Source: Silene noctiflora
Lineage: Eukaryota; Streptophyta; Magnoliopsida; Caryophyllales; Caryophyllaceae
DNA length: 21,786 nucleotides
Direction of reading: 5' to 3'
NCBI GenBank assembly: GCA_009801015.1
Contig: VHZZ01021254.1
Location: 8,297-30,082 of the forward strand
Position numbers and translations under genes: made by a program. Positions 17,453-21,786 of this stretch are shown here, piece by piece (positions within the stretch are counted from its first letter, which is position 1; every line of letters starts with the position of its first letter). A model generated the notes under the pieces. That model ran no database searches. It saw only the letters and a program-made list of their open reading frames with translations, and was not told where the DNA came from.

Positions 17453-19234
17453 TAATTAAATTGCACCGGGTTCCATTGTTCAAGTCCATAGTTGCGATCT
17501 TGGGTTCAAGTTACCAACCACCCTCGCATTGCCTTGTTAGCACCCCCAGAATTATGATCAGTGTCGACATATATTATTCTTTTTGGGGCTATAACAAAGA
17601 CCGAAGCCCATTTCTGGTTTTGTTTTCTTATGCTATACAAGATGCATGGTTCCTACATGCTTGGTCTGTGAGTATGTTATTGACATTGCAGGTTTTACAC
17701 AGGACATTTTTGGTCATCCAACCATCTGAGGTAAAAGTCACGGATTATCTTTATTTATATTTCATTTATATTGTCGGATATTTGAGATAGATTGGTTGTA
17801 CTTCAGTTCTCTGGAGTCACACAACTCTCAAAATCTCTTTTTTTTCGAGCTTAATTGTACAATTCTTTAATTATGTTAAAGCGGACATATTTCTGGAATT
17901 TTGACAAGAGAGTTTGTAGCATATGCATGTTCTTGCTCCTTAGTACTCATCCGCAAGCATACAAGTAATATTAATACCAACACCCACCTGCGTGTGAATA
18001 TGCTCAGTTGGCATTTTATAAGGCATCAATTGCAGTGTTGGTTGAGACAGCGGTTATGTTTGCTGATCATGGCATCATATAGATGATGTCGCGCTAACAG
18101 TAGGATTTACCCTGGCTTATTCTTTGTCAGCCTTACAGGATGTGGGGTGGAGGTGTTATACGCCCTTTTTTCAAATACGGTTTTTACAATTTGGATTTTC
18201 GCAATTGTACTGTTGTGTACCCCTTCTAACAATTTGCAAAAAGAAATGCCTCCTGCCTTTCTGAACTCGTAAATGAGATTTATGGTCATAACTCATGGCT
18301 TCGAGTTCATATAGTGATTTGCTCTTTTTTTTCAAACCGAAGATTTCATAAAGACCATCTATTTGGGAAAAAGGGTGTCTTTTCTGAACTTGTAACTTGG
18401 AGTTATTGATACTCGATTTTTTGAAGGGAGAAAAAGGTTACACCATAGAAAGTGAAATAATTGAGGGACAAGTGAGAAAAATCCCATACAATTTTCTACG
18501 GCGTTTTTTCAAAATGTCAATTTTTCTGGACGGTTACAATAATTGAGCGACGCTTCTCTAGCTTGATAAGTCAGGTTAAGCACGCTCTTAGCGTGTGTAG
18601 CTCCTAATGAGTTGAAATGCTCAATTGCCCCAAATTCGCGTAATTTTGCAACAAATGGAAGAGCATGAAATTGCCATTAGGGGCAAACTGGGATAAAATG
18701 GCCCCAAATTCGATCTCAAATAAGAGAATAGAAATACCATATGGAATGAACACATCAAATTGCAAGCACCTTGTAAGCCGTAAGGTATTTACCAGGGGAA
18801 AATATAATGAAATAAAGCACACAAACGAGTTGTGGAACCGTTCAACACCTATTCCGGACAGGCGTTACATCCCCAATTGCGATTAACTGATTAGTGGCGT
18901 TGCGTCTTTGCCAGTACCAAGGTGTGCTCCTTGTGGCTGCGAGCAGTGACTACTCGATTTGGCATTTAACATCCTCGACTCAAAATTAAGGCCCAACTTT
19001 ATGCTCATCGTTCAACTTGACTTGTTTCAAAATCCCAACTTCATTTATAGTATACAACCTAACGAGTTTTTAACACTGCTGTATTTTCATTTCAAGGCTT
19101 GAACCAAATTTTTTGTTAAGCTGAACAACCTCTTACTAATTGATTTACGTGATCACGGACTCACGGGTATCATTGCGAGTTACAAATTAGATCTTCGCCC
19201 CACTCTAGTACTCTACTAATCTACTATACGTTAA
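17453..19234. other. SEC23 3' flank, no further gene seen
   Basis: The first few hundred bases should contain the SEC23 3' UTR, but I cannot place the poly(A) site. At about 17495-17516 the sequence GATCTTGGGTTCAAGTTACC looks like a Pol III box B, so a degraded SINE may lie in the UTR; no clear box A supports it. Later sequence is AT-rich; open frames of 60-113 codons there have no recognisable motif or exon-like borders. The word GGCCCCAAATTCG or a close variant recurs at about 18626 and 18701. Confidence 0.5.
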
Positions 19235-19640
19235 AAATTATTTAGCCTCATGTTTTGCAGACTGTAATTTGTATTTATTGTCTTAATTAACAAATTGTTT
19301 TAAAGTATATAAACAATATTATCGAGTTGATATTAAAATTAGTTGATTGGTGTAGTCAGGTTGGAGATTCCATCATTTTTAATTAAATTAAACAAAAAGT
19401 GTGTATCCATTCGCTGCAGCATATCGTATATGTGTCATTTATAAATATCTGATTCAAAAAGTGTATATTGTTTATTTGTCATTTACAAATATCTGAGTCA
19501 AAAAGTGTATATATTTGTATATTTCTTATTTACAAATATCTGCTTCAAATATCCGATTCAAAAGAACAGATATTTATGCAGTATGTATGTGTGAGTGAGT
19601 CATGGAACAAGACTCATTTGCGAGATAAATTACGTTATCT
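19235..19640 (+). repeat. Diverged repeat, copy A
   Basis: It begins AAATTATTTAGCCTCATG and runs through TTTTGCAGACTGTAATTTG, GGTGTAGTCAGGTTGGAGAT and ACAGATATTTATGCAG. The same series of words in the same order recurs at 20478 and about 20779. This copy is longer because part of it is internally repeated (about 19430-19560). No coding sequence or clear terminal structure is visible. Confidence 0.72.
19430..19560 (+). repeat. Three imperfect tandem units of about 45 bp within copy A
   Basis: TCATTTATAAATATCTGATT, then ATTTACAAATATCTGAGTCA, then ATTTACAAATATCTGCTTCA recur with spacing of 44 and 47 bp, the first two followed by AAAAAGTGTATAT. Copies B and C carry one unit each, so the expansion is specific to copy A. 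Confidence 0.75.
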
Positions 19641-19800
19641 TTATGATCTCGGTTGGATATATTATTATGTCTAAGTTACTCGTTCGAGATGGTTTCAAAG
19701 TTCATGTCTTTCACTTAATCGTTCATCCAAAGTGATGGAATAGGCTGATCCCTACCTTTAAAGATCGGATTATTTTATTTACCTTGTAAAAAATGGTTTT

Positions 19801-19878
19801 AAATTCAAATTAAGTCGTAAGTGACAATAGTCTAATCTTAAATTCAAATTAAGTCGTAAGTGACAATAGTCTAATCTT
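19801..19878 (+). repeat. Perfect 39-bp tandem duplication
   Basis: Two identical 39-bp units (19801-19839 and 19840-19878), each beginning AAATTCAAATTAAGTCG, lie head to tail. Complete identity in non-coding DNA suggests a recent event such as replication slippage, or an assembly artefact. Confidence 0.93.
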
Positions 19879-20029
19879 AAAGTTCAATCATAAGCTTCGA
19901 AAATTACAATAACTTGTAGTATTTGTTTACGGCAAAGTCTTCTAAGAGACGATATTACAATCTGTATGTTCACTAACAATATTATTGTGATTTGCTAAAC
20001 TAATTATCATGTGGACAATAATGCGCCTT

Positions 20030-20293
20030 GTATTAAAGAGCAATTTGTTAGCAATAATCTACATTTCACTTGTCAAACGATGCAAAGATCTCATTAAAAT
20101 AGAAGGTTGGATGATCAAGAACGAGCATGCTTATAGAGAAGCTAATTAATTCGCCAACGATTGATTCGCTAATCGGGGTGTTAACTCATTTGTACCTATC
20201 ATCAATTTGGACTTTCCACCTACAGAGCTTCATACTATTTTTCGTGAATATATATATGGGATGCTCGCTATTTCCCGTGTAATAGTTAACTAG
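20030..20293 (+). pseudogene. LINE RNase H-like domain fragment
   Basis: One plus-strand frame reads VKRCKDLIKIEGWMIKNEH, then AYREAN, then after a stop FAN, and later FANRGVNSFV and LHTIFREYIYGMLA, ending at a stop at 20291-20293. HxYREAN followed by ADxLAN-like sequence is the usual C-terminal signature of the RNase H domain (RVT_3 type) in plant L1-type LINE proteins and of the related 'putative ribonuclease H' proteins. The DWLANxG-like part here carries two in-frame stops, so the fragment is dead. No reverse transcriptase domain is visible upstream and no A tail or target duplication was found. It lies between repeat copies A and B. Confidence 0.62.
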
Positions 20294-20477
20294 TTTTTTC
20301 TTTGGAGCGCGCCTCTCTACATAATTAACACTATTGCGAATATTTAGATTATATATTTCTGTTAAGCTTATTCTTATAAAATCTTATGACATGAAAGGAC
20401 ACAAAGTTTAATACGTAGCCTTTGCAATTCCCTAAAGTTAGATTGCAAATTTGATTTTTTTTCAGAATGTAATGTTC

Positions 20478-20705
20478 AAATTATTTGGCCTCGTGTTTTG
20501 CAGGCTGTAATTTGTAAGTATTGTCTTAACAAATTGTTTAACAATAAACATTAATATCTTGCATTGTTGATATTAAACATTAGATATTTGGTGTAGTCAG
20601 CTTGGAGATTTGATCATATTTATTATACAAAAAGAGCATATTTGTCATTTAGTCATTTACAAATATCTGAGACAAGAACAGATATTTATGTAGCAAATGC
20701 GAGAA
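20478..20705 (+). repeat. Diverged repeat, copy B
   Basis: AAATTATTTGGCCTCGTG, TTTTGCAGGCTGTAATTTG, GGTGTAGTCAGCTTGGAGAT and ACAGATATTTATGTAGC match copy A in order, with many small differences and a shorter central part. A tRNA-like sequence on the minus strand abuts its right end. Confidence 0.75.
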
Positions 20706-20765
20706 TCGAATCCCAAATTCATGGTTAGGCCAATAGAGTTCTTACTACTTGAGCTACCACTTGTT
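20697..20765 (-). other. tRNA-like sequence, probable SINE head
   Basis: On the minus strand AGTGGTAGCTCAAGTAG (box A-like, about 20743-20759) precedes GGGATTCGATTCTC (box B-like, 20701-20714) at about the spacing found in tRNA genes and SINE heads. The stretch between reads AAGAACTCTATTGGCCTAACCATG without a good cloverleaf, and the 3' side lacks an acceptor stem partner. It is better read as a tRNA-derived SINE head or tRNA relic than as a working tRNA. If it is a SINE, its body would run into repeat copy B. Confidence 0.5.
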
Positions 20766-20778
20766 CTCAAATAAGCGT

Positions 20779-21000
20779 ACTATTTGGACTTTTACCGATT
20801 GTAATTTGTATGTATACAAACAAATTGTTATAAGTATAAACTATAATATATATCGTCTTTATATTTAAGATTAGTCAGGTTGGAGATTAGATCATATTAT
20901 TTTTTTATACAAAAAGAGTATATGTGGCATTTACTCATTCACAAATATATTTATGCAAGCATATGCGACGGACATGACTCACGAGTGAGACAAATCATGT
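20779..21000 (+). repeat. Diverged repeat, copy C
   Basis: CTATTTGGACTTTTACCGA, TTGTAATTTGTATG, TAGTCAGGTTGGAGATTAGA, TACAAAAAGAGTATATG and ATATTTATGCAAGCATATGC follow the order of copies A and B, about 300 bp to the right of copy B. It is the most diverged of the three. Confidence 0.68.
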
Positions 21001-21486
21001 TTGTCTTAATTGTATTTAAAATAGAGTACTTTATAAGGAGAGTGTACAAATGGGTAAGAGAATAATATTGTTGTTAGTGATGATCACCATAAGTTAAATT
21101 AAAAGGAAAAAAAAATTCTCATATTTGGAGGGCACGAAAACAAAAAGAATTACCGGTTACTTATTTATATTACGAAATAGAGAGACAATATTCAGATAAT
21201 CACATAGAGCTAGCTAAGGAGTTATTTTGCATCCAAAATTTATAGTCTTATCGGTATCATCACACGGAAAAGTGTAACCCCAATGTGCGTGTTGAGGTCA
21301 TGGGTAATGTGATGGGTACCCCCATAAAGCCAAGGCGACTGTGTGATTATATTGGACGTGGTGGTGGTGTTGGCTCGAGGGGTTCGTTGAGATTTGAATG
21401 AGTTAAATGTAGCGCGTGGAGGGATTTGGATGTTGGGGTAAAATTGCTTATAAGGGTGAAAAGGGATATGCACTTAGTTGTGGTAT
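21001..21486. other. Intergenic stretch, no gene seen
   Basis: There is no recognisable coding motif; the 77-codon minus-strand frame at 21240-21473 is low in complexity and matches nothing I know. GTGG-rich sequence around 21355-21375 is the only compositional feature. Confidence 0.5.
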
Positions 21487-21786
21487 TGTAATACCCGTCC
21501 TGTTTGGGACTCGTTGACTGACCTTAGACTCGTGTTTGACCATTAGGACCTTTGTTAGAACGGATCTTGAGGACTTATCAACTTTGGGGTTTGGGAACTC
21601 GGTCTAGCTTGGACTACTCGATTGAGTAGTCTAGATACTCGATGGAGTAAAGGAAACTTGATCGAGTTGGTTCGCACTCGGTCGAGTAGGTACTGTTCGG
21701 CGTTATAATATAAATCTCAAAGTCGTAAACCCAGTCAGTTTCATTTTCATTTCTCCTAAACCTAGATCGATGACACTTACTCACCA
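21487..21786 (+). mobile_element. Start of an LTR, cut by the window edge
   Basis: TGTAATACCCGTCCTG is a typical 5' end of plant Ty3/gypsy LTRs (many chromovirus LTRs begin TGTAATACCC). Downstream are repeated short palindromes of the ACTCGATTGAGTAG and ACTCGGTCGAGTAG type and a TATA-like ATAATATAAA at about 21704-21713, placed as in an LTR promoter, all on the plus strand. Only about 300 bp are visible, so it cannot be said whether this is a solo LTR or a whole element. Confidence 0.62.

Noticed and set aside
17580-17740. Possible extra exon bounded by CCCCCAG, ATTGCAG and GAG/GTAAAAG
   Set aside because: The splice-like words are there, but SEC23 already ends naturally at 17452 at full family length, and no coding similarity follows.
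19430-19560. CRISPR-like array
   Set aside because: The repeats are imperfect, AT-rich, directly tandem without unique spacers, and lie in a plant genome.
20697-20765. Functional tRNA gene
   Set aside because: Only box A- and box B-like motifs are present; I could not form an acceptor stem or a convincing anticodon arm.

Overview
The window looks like nuclear DNA from a flowering plant, probably a eudicot. It has one complete split gene of a deeply conserved plant family, AT-rich introns with GT-AG borders, and intergenic DNA built mostly from plant-type mobile elements. The palindromic motifs in two LTRs (CTCGCCCGAG and ACTCGATTGAGT types) remind me of Caryophyllaceae repeats, but I cannot confirm that without a search. 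One ambiguous base (N at 2762) shows this is a draft or older clone sequence.

Layout: (1) 1-2622, the 5' part of an old, broken Ty3/gypsy LTR retrotransposon on the minus strand, with LTR, leader and gag-like region; it runs off the left edge. (2) 2623-4114, AT-rich unassigned DNA. (3) 4120-5853, a solo LTR with a perfect 5-bp target duplication, split by a young tRNA-derived SINE that has its own 9-bp duplication and A tail. (4) 5859-8588, old DNA-transposon debris: a one-ended Stowaway-like remnant, a GGTCC/GGACC-rich cluster holding a 91-bp palindromic MITE, a small GC-rich island, and a Helitron-like 3' terminus with its hairpin. (5) 8589-8775, a 187-bp MITE with a 9-bp target duplication in the proximal promoter of the main gene. 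(6) 9141-17452, a SEC23 gene on the plus strand with 12 exons and a predicted 769-residue product. (7) 17453-19234, 3' flank. (8) 19235-21060, a diverged triplicated sequence that encloses a LINE RNase H-like fragment, a perfect 39-bp tandem duplication and a tRNA-like SINE head. (9) 21487 to the right edge, the start of another LTR.

The one functional gene encodes the Sec23 subunit of the COPII coat, which with Sec24 and Sar1 forms vesicles at ER exit sites. Everything else is mobile or repetitive DNA that has inserted around it and into its introns: a hAT-type MITE in intron 3, and an Au-like SINE, a GT microsatellite and a second MITE of the promoter family in intron 11. Intron 1 carries diverged tandem copies of its own exon 1/5' splice-site region, the most unusual structure in the gene. 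I saw no evidence of an undescribed multi-gene system. The best leads are the intron 1 repeats, the paired MITEs and the nested insertions with intact target duplications.
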